This document shows positions 23,392-35,846 of a stretch of DNA of 64,000 bases, one piece after another. The stretch comes from Patellaria atrata CBS 101060. Its lineage: Eukaryota > Ascomycota > Dothideomycetes > Patellariales > Patellariaceae. The translations under genes and the position numbers were made by a program. A model generated the notes under the pieces. That model made no database searches, had not been told where the DNA came from, and saw only the letters and a program-made list of their open reading frames with translations. Numbering within the stretch: position 1 is the stretch's first letter; every line of letters starts with the position of its first letter. The stretch spans positions 186,001-250,000 of the forward strand of contig MU006114.1 in assembly GCA_010093705.1 (NCBI GenBank), read 5' to 3'.

Positions 23392-26248
23392 ATGTCCTCT
23401 CCATCTATGTTAACAAAGGTAAAGGAGCTCCCACTACTTCATTAAGGATGAAACTTTTTCTAATGCAAGCTGCGTTAAAGTTCGAGTCGAAGTCTTCCCG
23501 AGCGAAAGGCATTGCTTTTCATCCCAAGAGGTCGCCAACCCCCAATATACCCTCCCCCACTTCCTTGTGCTAGGCTGATACGCTGCTAGACCATGGATCC
23601 TCGTTTCCCTACACTCGTCCACAATCCAGTTGTGGGATTACCGCATGGGTACGCTCATAGACCGATTCGAGGAGCATGATGGACCCGTTCGAGGGATTGA
23701 TTTCCATAAAACACAGCCGCTGTTCGTCTCTGGGGGTGATGACTACAAAATAAAAGTATGGTCTTACCAGACGAGAAGATGTCTGTTCACACTGAATGGA
23801 CATCTGGATTACGTTCGTACTGTGTTCTTCCACCATGAACTACCCTGGATTCTTTCGAGTTCCGACGATCAGACAATTAGAATATGGAATTGGCAGAACA
23901 GATCTTTGAGTACGTGAAGAGGAACATGATTGTGAACGGTCCTGGGTTGCTGATAATTGCTAGTATGTACAATGACTGGCCACAATCACTACACCATGTG
24001 CGCACAATTCCACCCTAAGGAGGATCTCATCGTTTCAGCGTCGCTTGACCAGTCTGTTCGCGTGTGGGATATCTCGGGGTTACGAAAAAAGCATTCGGCT
24101 CCCACTTCAATGAGCTTCGAAGACCAAATGGCTCGTTCAAATCAAAACCAAGCAGACATGTTCGGGAACACAGATGCTGTAGTCAAGTTTGTCCTCGAGG
24201 GTCACGATAGAGGTGTTAACTGGGTCGCTTTCCACCCAACCCTACCTCTTATCGTATCCGCCGGTGATGACAGACTTGTTAAATTATGGAGGATGAGCGG
24301 TAAGTCCAAGTCTGTGCACCTCGAACACCTTAATTGACGTTTCACAGAAACCAAGGCTTGGGAAGTCGAGACATGTCGAGGTCACTTTCAAAATGCTTCC
24401 GCTTGTCTCTTCCATCCTCATCAAGATCTCATACTTTCCGTTGGTGAAGACAAAACAATTCGCGTCTGGGATCTGAATAAGCGGACCCCAGTTCAGTCGT
24501 TCAAGCGCGAAAACGACCGTTTCTGGGTGATAGCGGCACATCCTGAAATTAATCTCTTTGCTGCCGGTCACGACAATGGAGTCATGGTCTTTAAACTTGA
24601 GCGGGAAAGGCCTGCATCTACCGTTCATCAAAATCAATTGTTTTACATCACAAAAGAAAAGCATGTACGGTCCTACGATTTCACAAAGAACGTCGAATCA
24701 CCCTCGATGCTATCTCTCAAGAAGTTAGGTTCTCCGTGGTTACCTCCTAGAACGCTATCTTATAACCCTACGGAGAGATCTATTCTTGTGACCTCCCCGG
24801 CAGACGGAGGCATTTACGAATTAATCAGCCTACCTCGAGATGCGAGTGGTGCGATTGAGCCGACGGATACTAAACGAGGTTCTGGTAATTCTGCGGTATT
24901 TGTCTCTCGCAACAGATTCGCAGTGTTTACCCAAAGTAACCAGCAGATCGATATCAAAGATCTGGCAAACTCTACCACCGAGACTATCAAACCCCCACAT
25001 GGCACAACTGACATATACTTTGGAGGTACGGGGTGTCTTCTTCTTATCACAGCTACGCAAGTGGTCCTATACGATATCCAGCAAAAGAAGAATCTTGCCG
25101 AGCTTGCGGTGAATGGGGTTAAGTATGTAGTTTGGTCGTCAGACGGATCACACGCGGCCCTCCTCAGTAAACATAATGTTACGATTGTTACGAAGTCATT
25201 GGAACAGGTTAGCACATTACACGAAACCATCCGGATCAAGAGTGCGACATGGGACGACGCAGGCATTCTACTCTATTCGACACTCAATCACATCAAATAT
25301 ACTCTAATGAATGGGTAAGTCTAATCAATCGGCCCCTGAAGGATATGCTGACCGTGCTACAGTGATAATGGAATAGTTCGTACTCTTGAACATACGGTCT
25401 ATCTCGTAAAAGTAAAGGGTCGTAATGTGTACTGCTTAGACCGCGCTGCTAAACCGAAAATTCTCACTATCGATCCTACAGAGTATCGCTTCAAACTGGC
25501 GCTTGTCAAGAGGAATTATGACGAGATGCTCAACATCATAAAGAACTCAAGTTTGGTTGGGCAGAGCATCATCTCCTATCTACAAAAGAAAGGATATCCA
25601 GAAATTGCTTTGCAATTCGTTCAGGATCCGCAGGCTCGTTTTGAGCTTGCCATTGAATGCGGAAACCTAGATGTTGCAGTTGAGATGGCCAAACAGCTCG
25701 ACCGCCCAAAACTTTGGACGCGTCTAAGCCAAGAAGCACTCGCTCATGGAAATCACCAAATTGTCGAAATGACTTACCAAAAGTTACGGAATTTCGACAA
25801 ACTATCATTCCTTTATCTGGCAACTGGGGATAGAGAGAAACTTACACGGATGGCCAAAATTGCAGAGCATCGCGGGGATATGACTTCCCGCTTCCAGAAC
25901 TCACTTTATCTCGGAGATGTGGAGAATCGAATCGAAATGTTCAAAGAAATTGATTTATATCCACTTGCGTACGCGACAGCTAAATCACAAGGACTCCAGG
26001 AGAAAGCTCAAGAGATCCTAGAAGCCACCGGACTCAGCGAAGAGGAAATAACCCTTCCGGAGTTGGGCACCCCCCTATCGCCTCCGAAACCCGTCGTACC
26101 TACCTATAAGGCAAATTGGCCTGTCAAGGGTACCTCCTCATCTGTTCTAGAGAAAATACTACTTGGTGAAGGAGCTGAGGAGGAAGATGGTGAAGAGGCA
26201 AACGGAGAAGATGAAGAAGATCTTATTGACGCCGATGCTTCAGATTAA
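23392..26248 (+). CDS. Coatomer alpha subunit, C-terminally truncated
   Basis: Alpha-COP is a core part of the COPI vesicle coat. Six exons (23392-23418, 23481-23530, 23590-23909, 23964-24299, 24348-25314, 25363-26248) join in frame to 861 residues. Seen: the family start [14 protein letters not shown]; an N-terminal WD40 propeller (about 10-310) with repeated GH...WD patterns; a second propeller (about 310-600); and the helical solenoid (about 600-790) with text such as [21 protein letters not shown]. An acidic linker follows and ends DLIDADASD then stop. Full-length alpha-COP is about 1200 residues; the last third, including the domain that binds epsilon-COP, is absent here and is not found in the 640 bases before the next gene. 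All six exons are otherwise intact and look well conserved. It could be a truncated second copy, a lineage change, or the result of a misassembly or base error. Confidence 0.92.
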
Positions 26249-26890
26249 ACGCGCGAATTCTTCCGTGGTTGAGGATATGTCTGAGTTCATTCATGTGAAT
26301 TGGAGGCCTGTCTCATCTGGCGTTGCAGTCAGGTATGTATCAAGTCTCCATTTAGGACTTGACAAAAGTTAGATGCGAAAATGTAGCATTGGTGTAATAG
26401 TGAGCGATATGAAGGTACGAATTGCACGAACAGTTGCGTCAATGTACCGTTTTGTCTCTTAGTTGATGGGTGTGGATGGCATTCTAGAAAGATACAATGA
26501 ATAAGTACTCAGGATACAGAATATCGAAATGTCACTTCACTTACTTTAGTGCTGTGCAAATGCTGTTCGATACTCATACCCCTATTGAAAGTTGCGGAGT
26601 AATTTCCTGAGGCGGGGTCCGGGGAAAAGTTCGTGCTTCCCATTTACCCCTTGGCATTTCGCCCCCAAAATTAGGCCGCCTGTTCCGTCTGTACATACAC
26701 CATACTTGTAGCTACGATTCAGCCTTGTAGACGGATCTGGGGTAGAACAGGTCGATCCTTCAGTTACTTGTGTGTACTCTTGTACAGCCGTATTCTCTGT
26801 AGATATAAGCAATACTATATTTGGCTTTTTGTGCTCCAACCTTCTAGTTTCCAGTTGAAGCTGTGTGTTTAGGAGCTGACGAGCAGAACC
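26249..26890. other. Spacer after the truncated alpha-COP
   Basis: I looked here for the missing alpha-COP C-terminal domain and found none: the frames are short and do not resemble it. The right end should carry the CorA gene promoter. Confidence 0.6.
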
Positions 26891-29549
26891 ATGGGCACAC
26901 CGCCCAAAAACAAGAGAACGAAATCCGCCTCAGTTGCGAAACCGCCATCAATAAATGTTGAGGATGTCAGCAACATCGGAGGAAGACCACCTAGCGGGAC
27001 AGTTGGTGAGTATAATGCCCACAGCTCTCTGGATCACGGGCAACATTATCGCTAACTCCTCATTAGAAGCTACGTTACCAGACGTGACGCAACTATCCGA
27101 AGAGCATAGATTCGATCACAGAAATAAGACTGACACATGGAAGCACCATCACAGGAAACAAAGTCCTGGTGTTGAATGGCGTGAGAAATGGACACAAGAG
27201 AGCTGGAAGCATGGAAGAGTGTTGTTGATCGATTATGTTGGTAAAGGTGTGGCCCAAACATGATGGTACCGGTTCGTCTGCAGACTAACAGTGCATTTCT
27301 AGATGATACACATGATGGCAGGCGAAGGATTCAAGCTCAAGAATTCCATGATGTAGATGGTTTGAGGAGATACTATAATAATGTAAGCGAGCCTTGCGGA
27401 ATGCTAGAATTGACGATAGCCCATGCGTTAACTGTTCATCAAGACAGATTTATCACGAAAGGCTGCTCTACGCTTAATGTAAGGATATCCCATAAAATTA
27501 TCATTGAGATGTAATTAGCATTGATGATCCTCTCACAGACATGTACAAAATGCCTCATGGGCAACCCGGTTTCTTCTCCGTAAATTTAACATTGATCACC
27601 ATAATGATCTCGTAGGAACAACATTTGGACGATGGGCTCGTTACGAAAAGCCGCAACGAAGAGCTGGGAAACCGGTCCTCAACGGCAAGGCTTTCCGCAC
27701 ACAACGTGATCCATGGCGAGGCATAAGTCGTTGCGCTTTTGGACTTGATTATCTGAAGTCCTATGATGCCCACAAAACCGCACTTACACCAAGCGACATT
27801 GAAGTCAAGATGATGGAGCTGAATGGGTATGATAATATGGATAATCCGAGTTATAAGTACGATGTCTTCGTCCAGCGTCTTTCCGTGTACATACAGAGGA
27901 GTGAAGGGGAGACCTATTCTCCGACTGATCCGAATATCATAAGTCCTTATAGTACCGAAGAGAATCAGGAGGAGTACAGAGCGATGCAGGAGCGTCATGG
28001 GTCCGATGCTGAGGACGTCTGGTTTAGTGGATATTCGCCGCACCTGGACGAATTAGACAACGGAAACACCATTATCATCTTTGAACACTCTCAATCAGGT
28101 TCAGCTATAGATACTTTGATTGGTGCGAGACAAGAAATCGAAAACCGATGGCGAAGACTCACGTTTTATCTACCGAAGGACGATGCTCTGAGCGAAGACT
28201 GGCTGGTTGATGAGTCTATGGATCTCATCTTAAAGGACATTTTCAAAAGGCTCTCTCATGCGTGGGAGAAATACCTTGACCGGTGCGAGACTCATGTCGG
28301 GATCTTGGAGGACAAAATCTACGAAAACCCAGCAGACGAGTCTCGCGCTCCCGAACTATGGCAAAACGGCAACCTCTGGCTCAAAGTCGAGAAACTAGTC
28401 TACATTCATATTGACGTGGCCAAAGAAATAAAAAACGAAATCAAAGCTCTTGTCAACGACGACAGCCAAGACGAATGGCTCGAGAACACCGTCGAGGACT
28501 TCGAAAAGCTCGCCAACCTCGTGCAAGAAGACCTCGTCAAGCCGACCGCAAACCTCTCCGACCTCATGTACAAGTCGGTTGAGATCCGCGACAGCCGCCA
28601 TTCCATCGCTCTGGGACTGAGTATGTGGCGTCTCTCTTGGATCACCTTCATCTTCCTACCGCTGACGTTCATGGTCGGCTTCTTTGGCATGAACGTCAGC
28701 ACTTTCTCCGATGAGTCCCTACCGAGCATAAAATGGTTCTTCATCGCCGCAATTCCCTTCGCCCTCGTCATCGTCGTCGGATGGTATTTCGTCAAACACT
28801 CCCTCGCGAGGAATAAGCAGTCTCCTCTTCGCAGAGGCCTGTACGAGAACCTCTTTCACGACCTCGCCGCCGACCATCCCTCTATGTGGTCCCGCGCCGG
28901 GCCCCGCGAGACAGTCGTCCCCGAAGGTATCGTCTCTAGCATCAAGTGGCGCCTCATCAGCATGTGGTACCAACCCGACAAGACCATCGTCTCCCGCGGC
29001 TACGACCCAGGGAACGACGAGCTCGGCGTTTGGGCCCGCACCAAGCGTTTCTTCGTGCGCAAGTGGTTGAGCGAAATCCGCATCACGCCCGCTTCCTCCG
29101 CAGCTGCAGCGGCAGATATCACGGAGACTGGCGACGTGCACTCTCTCGATCAGGACTTGGGAGCCGTCACGGAACTGTTGAGCGTGGCGACGCAGATAGG
29201 GGTCGGGTCGTTGGAACCGAGTGCTGCAACGGTCAGCACGCCGCCTACGGGTTCACCGAACAGGAACCGGAGCCGCAATAGGCCGAGAAACAGAGATGTC
29301 AGTCCCCGCCGTAGTCGTGCGCGGGGAAGCTCTGATGCGCTTGCGAGACCGGGGAGTGCGCATTCGAGCGGTGGTGTTATGGTTGAGGAGGAGAGTGATG
29401 ACTCGGATGAGGGCAGCGAGCCTGAAGACGCGATGAGGAGTGAGAGACGGAGGGATGAGAGGAGGAGGGAGAGCGTGCAGAGACCGTTGGTCACAGAACG
29501 GTTGAGTGTGCCTATCTTTCCGGGGCGAGCCAGTGAGCACACACCTTGA
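26891..29549 (+). CDS. CorA-type divalent metal transporter
   Basis: Membrane channel expected to carry Mg2+ or a similar divalent ion. Five exons (26891-27005, 27067-27240, 27303-27382, 27444-27478, 27539-29549) give 804 residues; exon 4 is only 35 nt. Joining it yields AALRLIHVQNASWATRF, which reads smoothly into the cytosolic domain. Seen: a basic N-terminus; the large soluble domain with long amphipathic helices (about 240-490); two membrane helices near 495-517 and 533-556; and the family signature GMN right after the first (GFFGMNVSTF, near 519). The C-terminal 200 residues are Arg/Ser-rich and disordered. The GMN motif makes the family secure; the ion and the membrane are not. It starts about 640 bp after the truncated coatomer gene on the same strand. 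Confidence 0.9.
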
Positions 29550-31534
29550 ACGCTCACAACGGGTGTCCTTCTATGATGGTTGGCTTGAAGGTCAGGGTAG
29601 AGGTGTAGATGGCAGATTTTATTACATTTACGATGGTATGTATATTTTCAGGTTCTATTATATATTTAGCGCTGACCCGAGGACTACGGGCGTCAGACCT
29701 CGGTGTCGGTGATATAGTTGTATAGCATAGTGGTATATAGTAGAATAGCTGTTCCGCTTTGCATAGGTAGATAATCATCGAGACCATCAGAAAAGCTCGA
29801 AACCCCATGAAGACTTCTCATATCTTCTTCCCGCCAACCCCGTCACACCCCTAACATAAACACAACACGCAGACATGGAGACCACCCGCGCCGTGAAGTA
29901 GACCGTGAAGCAGAGACAAGAATCCAGGACCAACTTGCCCTCTCCCCCATTCACCCAAAAAATAAGTACATCCCCACCCCACATCGACCTCATAACCAAC
30001 AATTCCAACCTCCGGGTTTTCGTAGAAATTTGCGACTAAGTAATCGATTCCCAGTTAAATTGGTCTCCTCTAGTATCCTGAGTACGATCCCGCGTTGTCG
30101 GGAATTTGCATCCCAGGCTACTCGCTCAGGCGGGGGAACCATTAAATTCCCCCCTCCTAAAAAAAAAAGGGGGGGAGCCGCGATTTCTTTTTTTTAATTC
30201 CTCTTTCTGAGGGTTATGGGAGGTTATTGTGGTACATAGTGGTCGTGAGCATTTTCTGGAGTGAGCCTTAGCCGACGCGGGGGCGATGCTCTATAAATAG
30301 GCTCGCTAGTCCTAAAGCGGAAACCTGCATGGATCAGAATTTCGTCGAACGTCTGCGCGAAAATCAGAGGTCTCAACAACCAAAATAAAAGTAAGTTTTT
30401 TAATTGCTTCCACAACTGTTAATGAAATTCTGAAAGTTGGAGTCGGATAAGAACAATATTTAGAGCATATCTACAATTTTATCAAGAAGTTAACAGCGTT
30501 GGTGGTATAGTAAATAGACTGAGAGGGATTCTATATATAAAATATGCCAAGATAAATGCTCGTTGTGGTGTGATTGGTTGGTTCTACAGCGGACTCTAGA
30601 ACCAGAGCGTGGAACAATTTCTAATGCTCCCCCGTCGACCAAAAGCAGTTTCAATCACTATAGCAGTTTTAATTACTATAGCAGTTTTAAATAGCACCTT
30701 AGAAGCGTCTTGTAAGGTTTAGCCGCTAAATCCCGTCGGCCCTTCGGTCTGAAAATGCTGAGTTTTGATTATTTCAAAGCGCTGAGTATAATACTAAAAC
30801 GAAGCATCTCAGAAAACGAGCTTTCTATCTAGAGAAAGCCATCTATTTGGAGAAGAAATATATTCAGAGAATATATCTATACGACAGGTGATAGTAAATT
30901 CGGTGTATCATTATTAAGGCTAAAAAACGGCGTGAAGGCGTCTTTAATATCCACCAACCTAGGCTGCTACTAAATCGTTAAAAGTTATTAACACTAGATA
31001 GAAGCCATAGTCTAAACCTATTTGCGGTGCTCGGTGATACCAAAGCACCGATTGAGTCGCTGAATCTTATAAAACAGTGCTAAGTGTGCATTTGAAACTG
31101 CTGTAGTAGATTGTCGTAGTTGAAACTTTTTTGATCGACGGGAAGCATTAGAAACAGTTCCTCAACCAGAGTTAAATACTTTCTACTTTACTTGATATGT
31201 TTCCGGGAAGGTCCTTGACTGTACTTTGAGTAAGAAACACCACCACGGATAGAACCCACCTTAGAAAAAGATATTCGATACGGCTTGCTTGTGCGTGCAC
31301 TTTTCCTAGGTAGTAACGCTTTATTCACACCACAACATGCGAGTACGGGGGATTACGAGACACCACCAGGAGCTGCAAAAGTCGCGGTCTACCAAAGGTC
31401 GAGGACGAACCTATGCAATATATTTTTCATTTCTATGGTTTCTTAGACCAGCCTTTACCCACTACTCAGAGCAGCAATAGCGATCCCTCCTTTCAATCTC
31501 CTCGGTTCCCCCAGTTTCCAATCTTCCCGCTTTT
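29550..31534. other. Convergent intergenic region containing a MITE
   Basis: Between the CorA gene (plus) and the esterase gene (minus). An A-run then G-run lies at about 30160-30177 and a T-run at about 30187-30196. The MITE at 30608-31163 is listed separately. The other frames are short and unremarkable. Confidence 0.55.
30600..31171. mobile_element. MITE with ~90-bp inverted repeats and 8-bp target duplication
   Basis: The direct repeat AACCAGAG occurs at 30600-30607 and 31164-31171 and looks like a target-site duplication. Between them is a 556-bp element whose ends are inverted copies: 30608-30702 matches the reverse complement of 31080-31163 over nearly its full length, beginning TGGAAC/AGGAAC then TTTCTAATGC and CCGTCGA. 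The left arm holds three copies of an 18-bp subrepeat (30644-30661, 30662-30679, 30680-30697), which explains the length difference. The interior is AT-rich with no coding frame, so the element is non-autonomous. An 8-bp duplication is typical of the hAT superfamily. The arms have drifted, so the insertion is not recent. Confidence 0.82.
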
Positions 31535-32386
31535 CTACGCCGTCCATGTAACCGCAGTGGTGCCCGTGGTTGTACCGTTCCCCTGGATGACGTTGATCGC
31601 ATTCACCAACGCCGGCCACCATCTCGCCGCCATCTTCGTATCACCCGCATCGTTGGGATGCACGCCATCCCTCAGGTCGGTCTGTGCATTATATCCAGTG
31701 TACTGGTCGACGACCCAGATGGGGGAGTTGGTCTGGTTGAGCCCTTGAGCCCATGGGATGATGGCCTTATTCAGGTTCTGGATCTGGGTGTTGTAGTTGC
31801 CGATTTGGATTGGGATAATTTGGGCGACCTGGAAGGGTTGTTAGGTTGAAGGGTGCAGTGAAGGATTGTGTGCAGTATAGAGCGTGCATCGGAAAGGGGA
31901 GAATAAAAGAGACTTAGGCGCAGAAAGGATTTGGCTTACGATGATCTTCATGTTGGGATTCGAGGCTCTCATTTGACCCACAAGCTTTGTGAAAGCAGTA
32001 ATAATGTCATTAACGGGCTTATTCTGCTGCACGATGTCGTTGGTACCCAAATGCATGGTGATTAGGTCCGCAGGGTTGCGTTGCAACCAACCGACGAGCT
32101 GGTTCTGGTTGGCGATGTTGATGGCAAGGAAGCCCGAGTGACCTTCATTGTCCTTGTCGTAGTTGGGGATTCTGCAGCCGGCACCTTGGGCGTTGCCGTT
32201 GGTGCCGGAGCCGACGAAGTCGATATTGGTGTAGCCAGCTTGTTGGAGCTGTTGCCAGATGAGACCTCGCCAACAGACGATTTCGGTGATAGAGTCGCCG
32301 AAGGGCATATAACGGATCTTTGAGGTTTGTGCAATGACGGAAGAGATGAGGAGGGCGAGACCACCGAGGCCGCTGAGCTTGACCAT
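31535..32386 (-). CDS. Secreted SGNH/GDSL esterase (CE3-like, possible acetylxylan esterase)
   Basis: Probably removes acetyl groups from plant cell-wall polysaccharide outside the cell. Exons 32386-31940 and 31828-31535 give 246 residues; the donor GTAAGC and a CAG acceptor fit. Seen: a signal peptide (about 1-19, ending VIAQ); block I MPFGDSITE with the nucleophile Ser; HLGTND (block III) in the middle; and DGVHPN with the Asp-His pair near 208-213. That is the full SGNH catalytic set. Length and motif order match carbohydrate esterase family 3. No cellulose-binding domain. A frame continues upstream to 32509 but only through non-ATG codons; the ATG at 32386 gives a clean signal peptide and is preferred. 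Substrate is inferred from family, not shown. Confidence 0.88.
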
Positions 32387-35139
32387 TTTGAAAGATTGGA
32401 AACGATGAACAGAAAAGTAGAAACGATTGTATGTACAGAAACTTACAGCGACTAGATAACTAGTTTGAGGGTAGATAAAGAAATATATATACTTAGTTAT
32501 TCCCACCAAGAAATCTTCTCATAAAGATTGAGCATCACCAGTTCAATGATGTATACCATCATAGTTTCCCCGCATTTGTTAAAGGAAACAATGAAGAGGC
32601 GGCCCGGAATACGCGATCGTGCGGGAACATCAAAGAATTAACTGGAAATGAGTAGGCTTGATGGAAAAGTCTGGGGAATATTCATAGTGGATAGGTCAGA
32701 CTTGTCGACCGATGTCTGATTGAAACGCGTAAAAGCGACATAGTAACTAGATACGGTACCCAGATACGGGACCTAGATACGGGACCTAGATACGGGACCT
32801 GGTGAGATGATGTTCCAATCATTCTTCTCGCCGGTACCGGGAGATTTTGGTGAACATGGTATGGTACCTGGTGAGAGAAGATCATAGCCAGGTGAATAGA
32901 ATTTCTCGTTTTGCAGCCAGGTGAGCAATAGATTCCTTGAGGTAAGGTAGCTCTTCATTGGAGATATATGAATATTCAATCTATTCGGCACTTGAATGTC
33001 TGATCCATGTTCCTGAACCGGGTAATTCGTGATGCGGATTTCTTGGCATCTTCCAGAATCCGTTGTACAGATGGTGGCTGCCGCTGTCAAAATCAAAATA
33101 TGGGAGGTCGTTACGTCTTCCAGATGTGACTGGGTTATTCTCCACGATTGGTAGTGTCAACGGTATTGACCGGGATAAGAGGCTTAAGAAATTAGCGAAA
33201 AGGGAAGGGGAACAACCAGGGGTCGAAGATATTAACAAAAGGTCCTGCTACGGACAAAAGGCGACCCCTCAGTTTAATTAAAAGGCATTGAATCAAAACT
33301 CAAAATGAAAAAAAAGCAAGACAAAGACTTTTCAAAATTCAACAACGAACGGGAACCTAAGGATTAATAAATAATATCACTACTGTGACTTGTAGTGGAA
33401 GACATGCGAATACGGATACCACGTGAATCTTCTGCTTATATAAATAAGGACCAAAAACGAAGTGAACAGACATAACATGACTGATAAAATATGTAAGAAC
33501 AAAAATTGTAGTGCAAGCATTGTCCACCTGTTTGAAGATATCTCAAAGTCAGTCTAGTGTGCTAAATAATCCGAAAAAATAATATCTGGGTAACCTAGGT
33601 AACTAGCTGTATTATTATTGTTGCATCCCAAGATCCAGCATATTTCGGGTTGAGATAAATTAACCTTCGAAGAAAGCGGATTGTTCAAAAGTAATGAAGA
33701 ATAATCAAAGTAGAAGCGTCTCAGCCCGGGAGACAAGTCGGTAATATTCGATCCCTTAGTCCGCTCGTGGAACGCCCCACACTTATAGGTGATCCATATA
33801 TACAGGCAGCAGTAGTGTGCAAAGGACTGAGGTACTTAGTCAATCTCGCAGTGTTGAATTTCCCTAGCAGCACCTCTGTTAAGTGAAAAATGAGAGGGTA
33901 GTGGAAGGGAGTAGATAAGAGAATACTGTATCGACCTTTTTGGGCCTCACGACAGTACATATTGCATAGTCTCCTTCCACGTCCACTACATGTAATGCAA
34001 TTATACCGCTAAGAATGCACGCACTGTGTTGTTAGTAGAGGGCACACCCCTAGAAGAAGAGGTCAAGAGCAATCTCTCTGGGGTGGTTCCTTCGTTGCGA
34101 GAACTTTCGAGAGGAAGGCACTTGCTCGACTATTAAGTCCCTTAGTTGTAGCGAAGATCGCGTGCGTTATACTGAAGAGTTATGATTTGACCGTAGAATG
34201 TGTGTCTAGTGGTGATCACCTCGATATAGAGGGTCCTGAGAGAATTCGATCCCGCCTATCATATGATTTTTCCGAAAGTTGCATTTCCCGACGCATAGAG
34301 TCTGTATATCCGGGAAAGTAGAATGAGAATCTTCAACATAGTTGAATCTCCGGCATACCCGATGGACTTTATCTCTTCACTGATGTTTTGTGATGTTGCG
34401 AATGCCCTAGGAGGATACATACCCTGGGGATAGGGGATGTTAGGAATATCTAGAATGATTTCGAGATCTCTTTTAATCCTCGTTGGTGTGCAGTTGACAC
34501 AAGTAGTAAGTAGGGGCATTTTGTAAGATTCTATCATATGGACATTTCCGAAATAGATCTAGAGGCTTTCCCGTAATGAAAGGGTTCACAGACGTAGAGT
34601 ATGGTTGAGGGACAACAGCACAGTGAGGGCTGAGAGTGAGTCCTCGTCAAACACGGTAGTAATGAACTAAAAGTGAGCGGATCTTCAGTTTCTATATTGA
34701 GGCCAGTAAGATTTGATTATCAACGTACTGGAGTTGAACTTCAGAGATACTTTTAATAAGTTTGGTGCAGAAATCCTGGAGACGTTCACATGCGTGCCAA
34801 GCTGCACACGTCCTAGAAAGCTTAGCTCTCATCCCAAGGGTTATGTAACTCTCCCTGAGACACCAACACTTGCGCATAACCTTCATACTAATCTCTGTCA
34901 GGACCTACACGGAAAGATTACTATAGCAACTTAGACGTTGACATCATCAAGCTCTTCTACCAATACCAGGAACTGGAGCTTGAAAGAGGAGGGAAAACGA
35001 CGAGTATTTGAACAAAGTCCTGGACGCGCGTTACAATCCTAACAGCTTTAGATCCTTTCATACTGTCGTGCGACTTCAAACCTTTGCGATAGGGCCTCAC
35101 ATACGTCACAACTAAAAACATATCAAAGACATCGCGAAC
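32387..35139. other. Long intergenic region, no gene recognised
   Basis: Divergent spacer of 2.7 kb between the esterase and the small membrane-protein gene. A 13-bp tandem repeat lies at 32749-32800 and the motif CCTGGTGAG or CCAGGTGAG recurs to its right up to about 32925. Short frames through 33.0-34.9 kb have no recognisable content. AT-rich stretches occur around 33.3-33.7 kb. Confidence 0.5.
32749..32800. repeat. 13-bp tandem repeat, four copies
   Basis: Four head-to-tail units of AGATACGGGACCT; the first unit differs at two positions (AGATACGGTACCC). It lies about 360 bp upstream of the esterase start, within that gene's likely promoter region. Confidence 0.85.
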
Positions 35140-35524
35140 ATGGGTGCTCTTGGCAACATCGTTCCACTGGTGATTCTACTCGGGTTCACTGCATTTGGAG
35201 CATACATTGGAATACAGCTTTACGTATGGGTGAACGAGCTTGCCGACCGCGGCATAAAGAAGATGGAAAAGAAGAATGTCGTCTTCTCCAAGGACGGGAT
35301 GAAGGTTGGCGTTAAGGAGGTGCGCGACGAGGATATCGCAGATAAGACACAAAGGTACCCCTACCGAGCGATCATGGTTAAGTGGTGGTATTGTGCTGAT
35401 GTTCGATGATTGTAGTTTGTTTGTAAAAGCATGGTCTTATACTTCGTTTCCCGCATATAAGAGCAGATTGGGATGGAAAACTACAGCTGATGATGCGCCA
35501 GCGTACGTCCCCTTAGAAGACTAA
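35140..35524 (+). CDS. Small single-pass membrane protein, unknown function
   Basis: Two exons, 35140-35354 and 35416-35524, give 107 residues. The split AG/T codon restores Ser. One hydrophobic helix (about 8-32, from PLVILLGFTAFGAYIG) follows a short polar N-terminus, then a charged segment (ELADRGIKKMEKKNV) and a C-terminal part with aromatic residues (AWSYTSFPAYKSRLGW). No known domain. The pattern of one helix followed by a basic segment suggests a type III/N-anchored ER or mitochondrial protein. The intron with clean borders and the coherent C-terminus support a real gene. Confidence 0.72.
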
Positions 35525-35846
35525 AGGATAAGGCACTTATATTGACAAAGACAGGGTACCTTCATCGAAGGGACAAGCGGCGTTGAATAGGAATCGGACG
35601 ATGTAGTTTGAGAAGGAACTTATTTCCACTGTGATGTGATGTAGGGCAAATAAGTGCATGATGAACGTCTATGATTCACGAAGCAAGTGATGCCAGAGAT
35701 GGATAATATTCTTTTTGGGGGGGAGGGGAGGGTGGTTAACACCCAGGGAATACGAACACTGTTACCTAGAGACCCCATCAAGAGACTTTTCTACAAATAG
35801 AATGTGCTGGGAGTCAATATTCTATTTTCTAAATCTATTTGGCCAT
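35525..35846. other. Convergent spacer
   Basis: About 320 bp between two 3' ends. A G-run at about 35717-35733 is the only notable feature. Confidence 0.5.

Noticed and set aside
26163-26372. Frame after the alpha-COP stop as a frameshifted continuation of the missing domain.
   Set aside because: Its sequence does not resemble the alpha-COP C-terminal domain and it is far too short.
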